Position numbers and translations under genes: made by a program. DNA of 64,000 nucleotides from Bursaphelenchus xylophilus (Eukaryota > Nematoda > Chromadorea > Rhabditida > Aphelenchoididae), in the NCBI GenBank assembly GCA_904066235.2, contig CAJFCV020000003.1, positions 3,224,001 to 3,288,000 on the forward strand, written 5' to 3'. The notes beneath the pieces were generated by a model. That model did no database searches and had not been told where the DNA came from. It worked only from the letters and a program-made list of their open reading frames with translations. Shown here piece after piece: positions 11,942 to 23,602 of the stretch (positions within the stretch are counted from its first letter, which is position 1; the number at the start of each line of letters is the position of its first letter).

Positions 11942-12539
11942 GGAAGATGAAATTGAAACATGAAAAGTTTTGAGCAACTGAAGATCTCAAATTATTGATT
12001 TTTTGTCTTCGTTGTGAGATGCATGGCCAATTTCATAACCATTTAAAAAAAAGTAGTTCTGGTGCTTAACATGTTTGGAATCACACAGGGAAACTTCTAC
12101 ATAAAAATCTTTCATTTAACGAAAGTTTTCGGGAAAAAGGGCCCGTTTTTAAGCCAACTTTGGCGAGCTGTAAGAAGCCTAATTCTCATAATGAGGCAAA
12201 ATCAATATCAGTGTATAAAAACCGACCGGATCTCTATCAGAAAAAGTGAATTCCAGCCCATAGCATAAAACGGTAAAGACAGCGCAACGGTCCGTGTCTC
12301 ATTGTCAGGCGCCTTGGTTGTAAGCACTTATAATGGCAGAACAAGTGTCGTAGACGATTATTTTGTCTGAAACTTTAAAGATAGCTTCTTGGACGTATTA
12401 CACGTGTCCACAATCGCCCACTTTGTTCTCGTATTGTTACGGCACGCAGGGCAAGCAAACATATTAGTCCAGATTTTATTGGCGCACCCTGTACAATATT
12501 TTCAATATCCTAGGTTTATTTTAATGGGAATTCTATCTT
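11942..12539. other. Spacer between two minus-strand genes
   Basis: Holds the 3' UTR of the membrane-protein gene, with AATAAA on the minus strand at 12520-12515, and the 5' region of the gene below. GGCGCACCCTGTA at 12481-12493 resembles the terminus of Tc1/mariner elements in this window (GCCGCACCCTGTA at 21339), but no partner end is visible. Confidence 0.5.
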
Positions 12540-15500
12540 CTAAGCAAAGGGGTGGCTTGAATCCGTGATCGGGGCTGCAACGGATTCGGTCTTATCCACC
12601 GGATAAATATTTTCACGAGTCTTCTTGCCCATCTTTCCATTCGAGGCTTTCTGAAAAAGAAATTTGTGGTATTTTATATACTGACAGGGGAAGTACTCCA
12701 AGTGTGACGCTCAGATTTTGATGAAACTTGGCATAAATTTAGAATAATTTTTTCTAAGGTATATGCGGGAATCCTAGCTCGCGCTTTGCAGAAACAACCG
12801 AGATTTTTAGATCGAAAGTCGGCGAAAATTTGGGACTTTTTGCCGAATTTCGGCACGAAAAGTTTCATGCCTATTTCAACCGTAAAGAATAATGTTTCTA
12901 CAAAAAATCAAATTTTTCCGCACGAAACTGCCAAAGTTATGGCCAAAAAGCGGTGTTCTCTCTGACCGCTCTCCACGTTGAGCGTGCTCTCTCGGCGGGA
13001 AAAATCGTTCAATATCTCGGCGGCGCCCGCAAAGCGCGAGCTAAAACTTTCAGGAATTGATATTTAGTCCATACCCGATGTGTGTGCAAAATTTAAAGAA
13101 AATCTGAGCGTCACACTTGAAGTACTTCCCCTGTGAATCAGAAAAAAAACGTTTTCACTGTGCAAAGAATTTATATCCCACTGATTTTTTGGGAGAAAAA
13201 ATGAAGCACCCTTTCCTACCTTTTCTTTGCTTTCCTTAGTTTTTCCACCTTGATTGATGCTAAAATAATCCTCGTTCGAAACCATGGGAATCTGAAAAGA
13301 CTTACATTTTAATGACATTGAAAAAATATTCTAATTCTAATTCCACCGTGCCGAAATGTTTTTCACGCACGGCGATCAAAAAGATCAAAAAGTGCGGTCA
13401 AAAATATCAATTTCCTCCCTTACCTGGAACGATTTCTGAGTCTTGGTGGTAGAATGAGTATCCGCATTCTAAAAAGACTTGCATTTTTATCAAACCTCAA
13501 AAAAATGTTTTAATTCATGCCGCACAGTGCAAAAAAATCAAAAACTTTTCCTAATTGCACAGTGCGGTCAAAAAATCTTTCCACTTTCTGCCTTACTTTT
13601 ATCGACTTCTGAGTGTTAACTGTAGAACGAGTTTCAGTCTTCGTGTCCGCAGCGGTCTCCGTAGTCTCCTTCTTTTTGGTAGCACGAGTCTTCTTTTTCG
13701 TCTTTTTTGAGGCCTTGGGCTTCTTCTGACCCTTCATCTTTCTCTAGAAAGACCAGTGCGATCACGGGGCCTAGACAAATTTCTTTACCTTCCGCTTCCT
13801 TCTTCTGTAAATCAACCAAATTGCAATGGACATGATGACAAGAACGACGACAAATACTCCGACAGCGGAACCAAAAATAATGTAGGCGGCCGATTCGTCC
13901 AATCCAGCGCTAAAAGTAGACGACCGCATTTTGAGGGGAAGAATCAGAGGGGAAGTACCCCAAGTCCGACGCTCAGATTTTGATGAAACTTGGCACAAAT
14001 TTAGAATAATTTTTTACAAGATGTATGCGAGAATTCTAGTTCGCGCTTTGCAGAAACAACCGGGATTTTGGAAAAAGTTCCTTATTTTGGCCACAACAAA
14101 GGTACCCCGCGAACTGCGCCCAAGCTTGGGCACTAAAGTTAGGAAAAAACGCTTTGACCTAGCTGGCACTGAATTACTACAATAATAGCTCTATAGTTTT
14201 AAGGGTACCTACGAAGGCTGTGACGACTCATTTAGTTCCATACGGAGGCAATAAGTTTAGTTCCGGACATGTTTCATCGTATAAAGTGTAAAATCACAGG
14301 CTGCAGCCGTTTTTGAATGGTAAGATGGTACGTAAAAACGAAGGTACCTCACTAACTAAATCCACTGTCCGGGCATTGACAACGATGAATTGAGCGTGCA
14401 CGCTAAATTTTTGCTAATTCCGACCAGTTTCCGCAAAGTTATAAGTTGTGGCCAAAATAAGGAACTTTTACCGGGATTTTTAGATCAAAAGTCGGCCAAA
14501 ATTTAGGACTTTTTGTCACTACCAAGAACCACAATATTTTTGGGTTACGATAACAAACCTACACCTTAGTTGGTGACAATTTTGTTGTACTTGTAGGGGC
14601 TTCGTCCATAGCGGCAGTGGTATTCACGATGATGGTCTGAAAAAAACTTACAGCAAAAATTTGAACTTTTCTCTTTTACTGCACTGTGCAGTCAGAAAAA
14701 CCTTTATCGCACAGAAAAAAGTTTCCATAAAATTTGCACAGTGCAAAAAATGGAAAAATGAGTTCGCACAATGCAGTGAAAAAACCGCGCTTTTCGGGTC
14801 AACACAAATAAGTGATGAGCTATTCTAGTGCCCGACCAATCTTGTTATTTTGAAAAAGGTTTCTTATTCTGGCCACAACAAAGGTACTCTGCGAACTGCG
14901 CCCAAGCTTGGGAACTAAAGTTCGGAAAAAAGGCTTTGACCTAACTGGTACTGAATTACATGTTTAGTTCCGGACACGTTTCATCGTATAAAGTGTAAAA
15001 TCGCAGGCTGCAGCCGTTTTTGAAGGGTAAGGTGGTACGTAAAAAAGAAGGTACCTCACTAACTAAATCCGCTGTCCGGGCATTGACAACGATGAATTGA
15101 GCGTGCACGCTAAATTTGGGCTAGTTCTGACCAGTTTCCGCAAAGTTATAAGTTGTGGCCGTATAAGGAGCTTCTACCGTTATTTTTACTAACAAAGTCC
15201 TCTCCTAGTCCCCCACGCCCCCGACGCAATCTTCGTTGATCCGAACTGTCGCCGACCCGGAAAGTTGTAGCGCCGAAAAGACAAACAAATCCGTCCATGT
15301 CTCCCACCAACGTTTTAGTTTTACCCACATGTTATCCCTTTTTGGATTTACCGAATTTGTAGTAGGCGCCGAAAAAAATTGAATCTTCGAAAAGGCATGT
15401 TTCCATTGGTCTTCATAGACAGTGGGGTCGCATCTCCTTGTCAGATATGCGAATATCGTCTAAAATATATAATTTTGGGAATATCATTTGAGTGAGAGAC

Positions 15501-18500
15501 TTACCATACTGTAAATTGTATCCAATTTTCTTCGAGTGTAAATCCCCGAGTCGCGGTTGCAGTGGAATCTCTCGAACTTCTAAAACCGGACTTTTTGGAA
15601 AAAATCTCTATGTTTTTGGTCAACTTTGACAGAGTGGAAACATTTTCTAACCTTGACAGAAGTGGGGTTTCAATAATTAAAAAAAAATCCATTTTTTCAA
15701 GCAAGGTTGGCTACGTAAGTTAAAACCGAAAGGTATTCTTTCTCTCTCCGACCTTGCCACGTCAATCCAGGGCATTTCCTGAACCGTTTCGAAACTTCGT
15801 ATCGTTTTCATTGATTTAAAAGAGAGACGAAATGTCGCGAAATTATCGGCACTTTTTCTCGCCCGAAATAATTGTTTTCTCTCGAAAAGGAAGAAGAAAG
15901 ATAAGAAAATGCTTTTATCGGATAGTGACATTTCGTTTTGAACGAATCACCAAAAAAGAAGCGGGAAATTTTTTCTTCTACAGGGTGTTCAGAGAATTAT
16001 GGAAAAAACTAATCATTAATAACTTTGCGCTCGGTGGTCCAATCCGAAAATTTTTTTTTGAATTTTACAGAAAAACTATGGAGTTTTTAGAATCTAAAAA
16101 AAAATTTTTCTTTTATCGGCGGAGACTTCCGTAATCCGCGTTGAATTCGGCGGAGTGTTTTTTTCACAAAATAGGACTGTAAATCGTTGTATGTGTAAAG
16201 AAAATGGGCGGAAAAGGATTTAGAAGATACAATGTGACATTTCTTTCAAATTTCTGTGCTTCGGCGGAGACATTTTTTAACCTCGGCGGACGATTTTTCT
16301 TCTACTTCGGATAGTCAAAATTGGCTAAAACCAAAGCGTATGGTATCCCAAGTGGCATGGCGCCTAAAAACGACTTATTACGTCTTCAGCCGGCTGGCAG
16401 ATGAAAAAACGTCAATTCGGCGGAGAAATAGGCGAAAAAAAGATGAACGTATTTAAGAACTTACATATGCAAATTCATCCGCCGAGCATCCGCCAATAAG
16501 AAGAATCATATTTTTGGTTGATCAGGGCCGTATAAGACCTACAACTTTAGTTTTCTCATCATAATTTCTTAAATGGGTTAATTTTTTTCTCCGCCGATTT
16601 CTCCGCCGAATTACCTTTTTTTCATCTGCCAGCCGGCTGAAGACGTATTAAATCGTTTTTAAGCTCCATGCCACCAGGGATACCATACTCTTTGGTTTTA
16701 GCCAATTTTGACTATCCGGGGTCGCAGAAAAATCGTCCGCCGAGGTTAAAAATGTCTCCGCCGAAGCACAGAAATTTGAAAGAAATGTCACATTGTATCT
16801 TCTAAATCCTCTTCCGCCCATTTTCTTTACACATACAACGATTTACAGCCTTGTTTTGTGAAAAAACACTCCGCCGAATTCAACGCGGATTACGGAAGTC
16901 TCCGCCGATAAAAGAAAAAAAAATTTTTTAGATTCTAAAAACTCCAAGGTTTTTCTGTAAAATGCAAAAAAAATTTTTCGGATTGGACCACCGAGCGCAA
17001 AGTTATTAATGAATAGTTTTTTCCATAATTCTCTGAACACCCTGTATTTTGGATTGACGTGCTTCCCCATTTGGAAGAAAAATGAAAGGTCAGTTCGAGG
17101 GCATCCGTGAACGTAGACCGGTAACACCCAAAAAGCGAATAAAAACTCACCAAGATTTTAAAAGTTTTTTTGCAAAACTGCTTACCGATTCGTTAAATTT
17201 CAGAAATACAGAGCAAAGGTCTCCCGAAAGCTTATAAAGAAGACCATCCGGCTCAAGAAATATTATATAGTCGGTCATATTCCAGGTCCCTGTCGAAAGA
17301 CGTGTATAGCCTGGCTCCAAATCACTTCTCCAACGCCAAAAGCTGACATGCTCATCGTCGTTTGGTTTCATTATTGCGTAAACATAGTCTTCCCGAGCAA
17401 ATCCACGATAACCCAGAGAAAAATCCTCATTAGATTTATTTCCCAAATAGAGCGTTTTAGTCGGATCGTCACTCCAGTAAAACTGATGTCTAAAATTAAA
17501 AAAAGATAAACAATGAAACAAGATCACAATAAAAAAAAGTTATTTCCAACATACTGCAAGTTAGTAAAGCCGACTTTGCTCATGTCATAGCTCCAGATAC
17601 CCTCTGCTTTCTTGTAATCATTCAGGTGCTTCCTGAAGAAAAACCATTAAAACAATTCCACCGAGAAATGAGCTGAGGTGGAAACCAGAGATTGTCACGG
17701 CTCCGAGCCAGCCACCCGGGCCGTCCCTAGGCCAGGCCTGGAAAATATTGAAAGCCCGGCCGGGTCGGCCCGTAAAATATCGCGTCCCACGTCAATACAG
17801 CGCATTTCCTGAACCGTTTCGAAACTTCGTATCGGCTTCATTGATTTAAAAGAGAGGCGAAATGTCGCGAAATTATCGGCACTTTTTCTCGCCCGAAATA
17901 ATTGCTTTTTCTTGAAAAGGAAGAAGAAAGATAAGAAAATGCGTTTTATCGGATAGTGACATTTCGTTTTGAACGAATCACCAAAAAGCGGCAGGAAATT
18001 TTTTCTTCCACTTTCGATTGACGCGCGTCCTAACTTTTCGGGTCGACGACAGTTCGCGTTAAGACAAAATCGATCGATACGGGGCGTAGGGTGAGCGGAC
18101 ACCCGCAAAAAAGGTTGTAGGAAGTGCCTACGAGGCCTAGCAAAGCGGTTGGATGGTCGGTGGACGCTCGGCGGAGACTTGCAATATGTCCACTCTTCCT
18201 TACTTTCGCTAATTTGCTTTATGCTGAGTTCGGCAAAATACGAAGATCCATAACTTTATCTAGCTATTATTGATGCGAGTACACGTAAAATACCTCAAAA
18301 TAGGTGATAAGCTATCCTAGAACCAGACCAATCTTGTTATCTCTACTAACTAAGCCCTCTCCTAGCCCCCACCATGCATACAACGACGAACCCACGCGAT
18401 CCATGGTACTGTTGACCTGTCGTCGACCCGCAAAGTCGGGACGCGAAAGTTTGTCGCAAAAGTTTCGGCCTTAAAATTCCGGTATTGAAGTCTGCTTTTC

Positions 18501-18849
18501 GGAAACTTGGCCGAAACCGATTTTTCATTTCCGTTTTTCAGAATTCGAAACAAATGCATTTTGGACCTAAAGCTTGTGACTCAGCCCCCACTTACCTCGT
18601 AATGACCTTAATTTGATCCACAAAGTCAATCTCGTACTCAACGGCGTAAAGCTCTTTCTCTTCCGGATCAACCTCCAAAGTCCAAATCTTTGCCCCCACG
18701 GCTGTCTCCGGCAGATATCGCGACAAATTGCACTTTCGGTACAGCTCCTGGAACACTTGAGGCACTTCGTTCGGATCGGGCGATTCCAATGTGCGTGCTA
18801 AAATTCCGGGAAGGAGGAGGATTAGCCACATCCGACCGGTCGCTGACAT
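12540..18849 (-). CDS. Putative type I single-pass membrane protein, 462 aa
   Basis: Eleven exons join in phase: 18849-18596, 17632-17555, 17489-17186, 15579-15505, 15459-15352, 14636-14563, 13909-13789, 13743-13597, 13468-13424, 13291-13220, 12650-12540. I do not recognise the family. The N-terminus is a signal peptide (MWLILLLPGILA). The ectodomain to about residue 300 has at least four Cys and several N-glycosylation sequons (NLS, NKS, NMT, NES, NTT). Exon 7 encodes one membrane helix (FGSAVGVFVVVLVIMSIAIW), followed by RRRKRK as a stop-transfer signal. The cytoplasmic tail of about 125 residues is Lys/Thr-rich. An ATG 63 bp upstream is in frame, but 18849 places the signal peptide correctly. 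Donors are canonical GT; the exon-6 donor used is GTAGGT at 14562, because it alone keeps phase with the helix exon. The introns contain at least six transposon insertions. Function is unknown; a surface receptor or adhesion role is only a guess. Confidence 0.75.
12685..13133. mobile_element. MITE family A, copy 2 (449 bp)
   Basis: CAGGGGAAGTACTCCAAGTG at the left and its inverted match ending CTTCCCCTG at the right, flanked by the 3-bp duplication TGA. It lies in the last intron of the membrane-protein gene. TNA duplications recall PIF/Harbinger elements, but there is no transposase here to confirm the superfamily. Confidence 0.88.
13945..14518. mobile_element. MITE family A, copy 3, split by a family B insertion
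   Basis: The left terminus and first 125 bp match copies 2 and 4. Family sequence resumes after 14472 (TTTTTAGATC, then AAAAGTCGGCC) and fades by about 14518, without the right terminus. The interruption is the complete family B element at 14070-14472. Confidence 0.8.
14070..14472. mobile_element. Family B element, copy 1, nested inside MITE A
   Basis: Inverted ends GGAAAAAGTTCCTTATTTTG and GGCCAAAATAAGGAAC (then TTTTACC). Both flanks carry GGGATTTT, an 8-9-bp target duplication matching the uninterrupted family A sequence. Long duplications suggest hAT- or Mutator-type mobilisation. There is no coding capacity. Confidence 0.83.
14852..15178. mobile_element. Family B element, copy 2
   Basis: The same ends and internal blocks (GCGCCCAAGCTTGGG, GGCATTGACAACGATGAATT) as copy 1, shortened internally. 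It is flanked by GTTATTTT on both sides. A paralogous sequence at about 18300-18400 lacks the insertion (GTTATCTC at 18336), directly showing the unoccupied site. Confidence 0.83.
15758..17064. repeat. Interspersed repeat R, copy 1, interrupted by foldback F
   Basis: CACGTCAATCCAGGGC at the left to GATTGACGTG at the right, about 240 bp once the foldback at 15981-17044 is removed. It is closely similar to 17786-18028. The outer ends are inverted repeats, so R is itself probably a small DNA transposon. Confidence 0.7.
15981..17044. mobile_element. Foldback element F with very long inverted arms
   Basis: CAGGGTGTTCAGAGAATTAT at the left and the inverted match ending CTGAACACCCTG at the right, flanked by TA. 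The two arms are near-complementary for about 480 bp (CTCCGCCGA-type blocks recur in mirror order) around a spacer of about 100 bp. No ORF resembles a transposase. The TA duplication and CAGGG ends suggest Tc1/mariner mobilisation. It sits in intron 3 of the membrane-protein gene. Confidence 0.88.
17786..18028. repeat. Interspersed repeat R, copy 2 (uninterrupted)
   Basis: A near-identical partner of 15758-15980 plus 17045-17064, running continuously through the point where copy 1 holds foldback F. It lies in intron 1 of the membrane-protein gene. Confidence 0.75.
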
Positions 18850-20106
18850 AGTTGGCGGAAGAACTGGGCCCAATTTCCGAATCGCGGTTTTGGTCGATAA
18901 TTCCACTTTCAAATTTTCTTAAATTTTTTGATATTGAAACTAATTTTTTAAACTTTCTCTCAAATTCTTCTCATCGAGCGGTCGTTCTTCAAGTGCAGAT
19001 TCTTCTCGTCATCTTCACGAAGCTATCGGCGTTGTCGCCATGCCCTGGTGATGCGTGACATCCGGCCACCTAGATTGATTCGGGAAAAAGTTCCTTATTC
19101 TGGCCACAAAAAACGCACTCTGCGAGCTGCGCCCAAGCTTGTGATGTAAAGTTAGGAAAAAGGTTTCGACCCAGCTTGTTCTGGCTTATTATGCCATCTA
19201 CATGATTTTTAGGTTGCCTCGAAAGACTATAACGGCTTATTTGGTCCCAATACTGAAGCAATAAGTTCAATCCGGGCCGGATTTCATCATCGTATAAAAC
19301 GACATCGCAGTCTGCAGCCGTTTTTTAAAAGATGAGTACCTAAGAGTTTTCTAAAGAAAATAACTGGTCGCAATGAAGTGAACATGTCGAAAATGTTGTT
19401 AACCAATTCAATCAATATAAAATTTTTGTTTTTGATTTTGTTCGATTTCTTTGCGTTTTCTTACAATAAGTTTATTCTTCGGGTTAACCCCAGTTTCCGG
19501 CTCAGAAAAATACGACAATGATGTCAAAATACGAAACGGAAAAGAGTTTCGGCATTAGATTTCATTTGTTTCGATTTCGGCCAAGTGTTTCGTGACTCGA
19601 GGCGCCAAATTTCTCGGATGTTTAGCCTCGTCGTATAGTCGTTTTTACAAACATAGGATCTATAATATTTCACGCGTGTTTTTTGAAACAGAGTTTTAAT
19701 TTTTTTTAAAGAGACAAGATAAAAGATTTGGCTCAAAAATTTTGAATTTTTTTCGGATCGACTTTTTTCGACCCAAAAAAGTAAACACGAAGTTTACTGC
19801 AAGATTTCGACAAAAAATCGTTAATTACAGCTAAAGATAGAGTAGGTTGTTAGCTTCGTTCTTGTTGAGTCCCGATTTTTCCTCTTTTTTATCGCATTTG
19901 TTGTAATCAACTCGCATTTCCGGTGTTCGAAGAACTGGGCCGAGTCATGTTCCATATGACAACATGAGTCGTTTATTTTTAATCCTTTACACACGGAGTG
20001 CTGCCAACGTCTTTCGTTGTGAACGGCCGGTCTTTACGGTCAACTTGAACCAAATTTTGATATTTTTGTTTCCTTCCTTGACGTAGTAGTGTACTAAATA
20101 TATGTA
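18850..20106. other. Intergenic region upstream of the membrane-protein gene
   Basis: Presumed promoter of the minus-strand gene starting at 18849, then a 3'-truncated family B element (19082 to about 19340). The rest is AT-rich with no supported exon. Short ORFs here lack coding signals. Confidence 0.5.
19082..19340. mobile_element. Family B element, copy 3 (truncated)
   Basis: The left end GGGAAAAAGTTCCTTATTC and internal GCGCCCAAGCTTG, then CAGTCTGCAGCCGTTTTT, match copies 1 and 2. The right terminus is absent, so no target duplication can be seen. Confidence 0.75.
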
Positions 20107-21348
20107 CAGGGTGCGGCAAAAAAATGGAAACTTATTTTTATAGCTATATTTTTCCTAGCAATCAAAATTCCGCAAATATAACGGTCATCATCAATAACAT
20201 AGAGCATTATTTATAACATATTCAACCCGTTTCACCGTGGCTGATTTTGGTGGTGATATAGAGCTCCAAACGTGACTTAAAATTTTGGGCTTTTGGCCGC
20301 AGCTTTTTTCGGGGAAATCGGTCCCGTTCTTGGCGCAGCATTTACTTTGCGACTCCAAACTTCTGTGGCGTGTAGTACAGATGTTGGTCTCCAATTGAGA
20401 AAAAATTATAGCCCATTGAATCCATACCCGGCGAGCAGGCGCACTTTTCGCAGACGGGGTGAAATCGGGAAAATTGGTTCGATTACTGGTCTTGACTCGC
20501 TTTTGCCCTGTGAGCCGGCGCTGAGTCTAGTTGGAACGCCAAATTTAGGCTGCCAAGGTTCTACTGAGCCAACAGAAGCATGAGGAAATTGAGGCTAACG
20601 CGGCGCTAGAATTTTGCCCTCTTGATCCACGAAAATCTCGGAATTCTTGCCGCTGGCACGAATTCCGCCTTAGGCGATGACGGCCCGGATTTTGACGGTG
20701 TTCGTCGTTAGCCGACGTACAGAAGGCCTCATCGGATTGGATTCTAACGTTCTGTTGGTTGTGCACCCGCCAAACATTGCACCGCGAAGGGAACGCGCTC
20801 CCAACGTGGACCTGCGGCCCGACGTCTGAATTTTCGGCATTTTTTCAGGCGTACGGGCTTGATCTTGCCGGTGAGGAGTTAGGCATTTTAGACCTTGCGT
20901 GGGGAGATCTTGAGCTAATTTTTAGCTATTTGGCCGACTGGTCGGTCGCTGATGCCGGTCTCACGGGCAATTTTTTCTGGAAATCGACGGATTTCGCTGT
21001 CGATGACCTCGCGGCTGGCAGAAGTGTTGGCGGTGCGTTTTCTTAAGCTGAATGGACGCTTAAAACTGTTAACAAGCTCCTTGCATTGTTTGATTACTTT
21101 GTACACAACATCCTTTCAATACCCGTCAAATTAACAATTCGATCAGTTTAAAAAACAGATCCAAAATCGAGGTCCCTTGGTTTGACATTCAAAAAAAGAA
21201 TGTTAATAAACCGATATCGACATGAAATCATAAGGTCTAGGAGAGAAAACTACGTAGAATTTAATGGTATGAAAATAATTTTGCTGCACTTAAAAATTTT
21301 TGCGTCAGGACCCAATGAAAAAAGTTTCCATTTTTTTGCCGCACCCTG
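20107..21348 (-). mobile_element. Tc1/mariner-type element with decayed transposase
   Basis: 1242 bp with inverted ends CAGGGTGCGGCAAAAAAATG / CATTTTTTTGCCGCACCCTG flanked by TA. Minus-strand frames hold broken pieces of a transposase: a segment beginning HNQQNVRIQS (about 20750) and a C-terminal part (RHRSLESQSKCC, about 20370). These are separated by stops and frameshifts, so the copy is dead. The length is typical of an intact mariner. Confidence 0.82.
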
Positions 21349-21350
21349 TA

Positions 21351-23514
21351 TATATGAAGGGGTGGTTTACAGAGGAACAGCAAAGCACAACTCTCGGTCC
21401 CTCAAGGTAATTACAGAGAAGGCGGTATTCATTTTCTAGCATGGTATTTAATAGTCCTAGGATGGTGTTACATACAGTGGAACCTTATCGGGACGCAAGG
21501 CGTTAGAAAATTTATCTAATGTAGAGGGGTTTTGTTGCAATTGCAAGTTTATAATAATGTTTTAGAAAGGTTTTGTTGTATGAGAGTTAGCTTGACAAAG
21601 GCTCCTTGGAAACGTCCCTCTACTTTATACCTAGCTCTCTTAGTTTCATACACTCCATTTTTAGCAATGATTGTTTCTTATCTCGATTATTTATGCACAA
21701 CGGGAGCTAACATTGCAGCGAGTTTGATGACGAGCCTAAAACAATTTTTGTGAAAAGTGTTGGAAAAACCAGAGGATCGAGCCTCAAGCATTTTTTTCTG
21801 TATGTGGGTCTCAAATTTTTTTGATAAATACAACGCCAATTTAGAACATTATATGTATTATATATATCTAAACGTATTGTATACTACAGTAAGTTTCTTC
21901 AACTTTCGTTGCTTCAGGCTGTTGGATGCAAATCATATTTGCTATGCTATTTCTTTGTCGTCAACTCTTCAATCTTCGCCGTCACACTTTCTATTTTTTG
22001 TCGGCGCCATTCAGACTTTTCCAGCATTAATATACGAGTTTGTTTGGAACAATAACCGATAAACAAAAAGGAGAACGGCTTTCCGATTCTTTCACAGCCA
22101 TTAGAAATTTAAATATCACTTTGCCGTGGGGGTGGCAAGAAAGTTCGAAGACGTCCAAAACGTTGTCTTTGCCGTAAGCAATATTTTTATCGCATTTCGA
22201 AAAGTAATCGTCATCTTTTTTCATACGTTTTTATAAAATTTTCCCTTTCTTCGAACGTTTTTTCATGTGTAATATAAGTTCAAAACATTTGCCAAACTGC
22301 CGTTTTGGGAGTGATTATATTATATAACAGAACTTGTTAATCGACTGCCTGTTGTGCACGAATGTTTTTATATGTCGAACATATAAGCATCTCCCCGGGG
22401 GGCCTGTCCTCAGTTTGTATTTGACGCTTTCAAATTGGAAACTAAAGCTTTCGTCATGGGTGATTTGTGGTTAGTACTTTTGAAACTGTACTTATAAGAG
22501 GATGGTATGGTGTGTCCAAAAAAGGGCTTTGCACTGTGTAAAGAGCAACAAATTGCACAATGTAAAGACGAGAAACTTTTGTTTTCTCACCGTGCGTGTA
22601 ACGAATCACTGTAATGACTTACTGAAACGACCAATAAGATTCATCCATACAAATTTATAGACCGGCGTTTTAGGGCGTAAACAGCAGCCATGACTCTAGC
22701 TTTTTATACATAGTATCAGCTAAATTTTGAGCTGCGATCACTCAAAAAACGATTAAAGGCTATGGCCAATTTAGAGGCCATTTTCGTGATAACACATTGC
22801 GGTTGTCAACATATGTAATCTTTCAAAGTCTAATGCAAACTCCCGTTTCTGGATGTTCTTATTTCCGCGTACAACGGCTTGATTATTGTGTATTCCGAAT
22901 TTTAGGCAATTTATTTTATGGGGATGCATGTAATTAGACGCAGGCTGCTTCCAAGTTTACAGTAACGGGAAATGGCGTTTTTATACTCTAAAGGTTTTGT
23001 TTTCGGTCGCGTCCAACGCGAAAATTCAGAAAATTTAATTCCTTTTCATTTTTGATCGACGGCCGAACGAGAGACGGCTGCGTCTTTATGGCTGTGTTTT
23101 CTACTACGAGGTAGTTTTCTAGGGCCTAAAAGTTATTTGCTAGTCAAATCTAATTGTGCTAATGCTGCTTTTTGATCTGTCATACTGCAATTAATATTTG
23201 TGAAAAAGTAATATTGTTATCGGTTTATTAGCCCATGCTTTAGGTCTCCAGAAATTTAATTGTGGACCTGGACAAATCAGTGTCAATTTAAATTTAAAGC
23301 GCTTGATTCAACACAGCATCAAGGCTATGACTTTTATGGGGGCTTTTACTTTTCGGCGGGACTCAAAAAATCCGAAAAATTGTGCTGATCAAGAAATTAT
23401 AAAAATTATAGCTGCTCAATTTTGGGTTTAAGGGTCGAAAGTGCCCAAAAACTGACTTACAAAAGCCGCAGGCATCCGAAACGATAAAAAGCAGTCAATC
23501 CCCTTTTCCGGAAG
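21351..23514. other. Gene-poor intergenic DNA
   Basis: No gene can be supported. CAGTGGAACCTTATCGGGAC at 21475 resembles CAGTGGAACCTCCCTACAAC at 5770 and may be another transposon terminus. A 65-codon minus ORF at 22027-22224 begins MKKDDDYFSK and has no splice or family support. Confidence 0.5.
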
Positions 23515-23515
23515 A

Positions 23516-23602
23516 GAGCGGTGTGGCCGAGTGGCTGGTGCCGTAGTCTGAGAATCTAGAAGGGGGCGCGGCGAGGTTCGATTTCCCTCTTAGGCCGAAT
23601 CA
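23516..23602 (+). tRNA. tRNA-Leu/Ser-like sequence, probably a pseudogene
   Basis: Contains a good Pol III A box (TGGCCGAGTGG) and B box (GGTTCGATTTC) spaced as in a tRNA with a long variable arm, then a T8 run at about 23606 that could terminate Pol III. The loop CTGAGAA would give anticodon GAG (Leu), but the anticodon, T and acceptor stems pair poorly. It is more likely a decayed tRNA or tRNA-derived repeat than a working gene. Confidence 0.4.

Noticed and set aside
20759..21046. 95-codon plus-strand ORF rich in Leu and Asp
   Set aside because: It lies antisense to the decayed transposase inside the 20107-21348 element.
22027..22224. 65-codon minus ORF starting MKKDDDYFSK
   Set aside because: No flanking splice sites, polyadenylation signal or recognisable family; it is within the length range of chance ORFs here.
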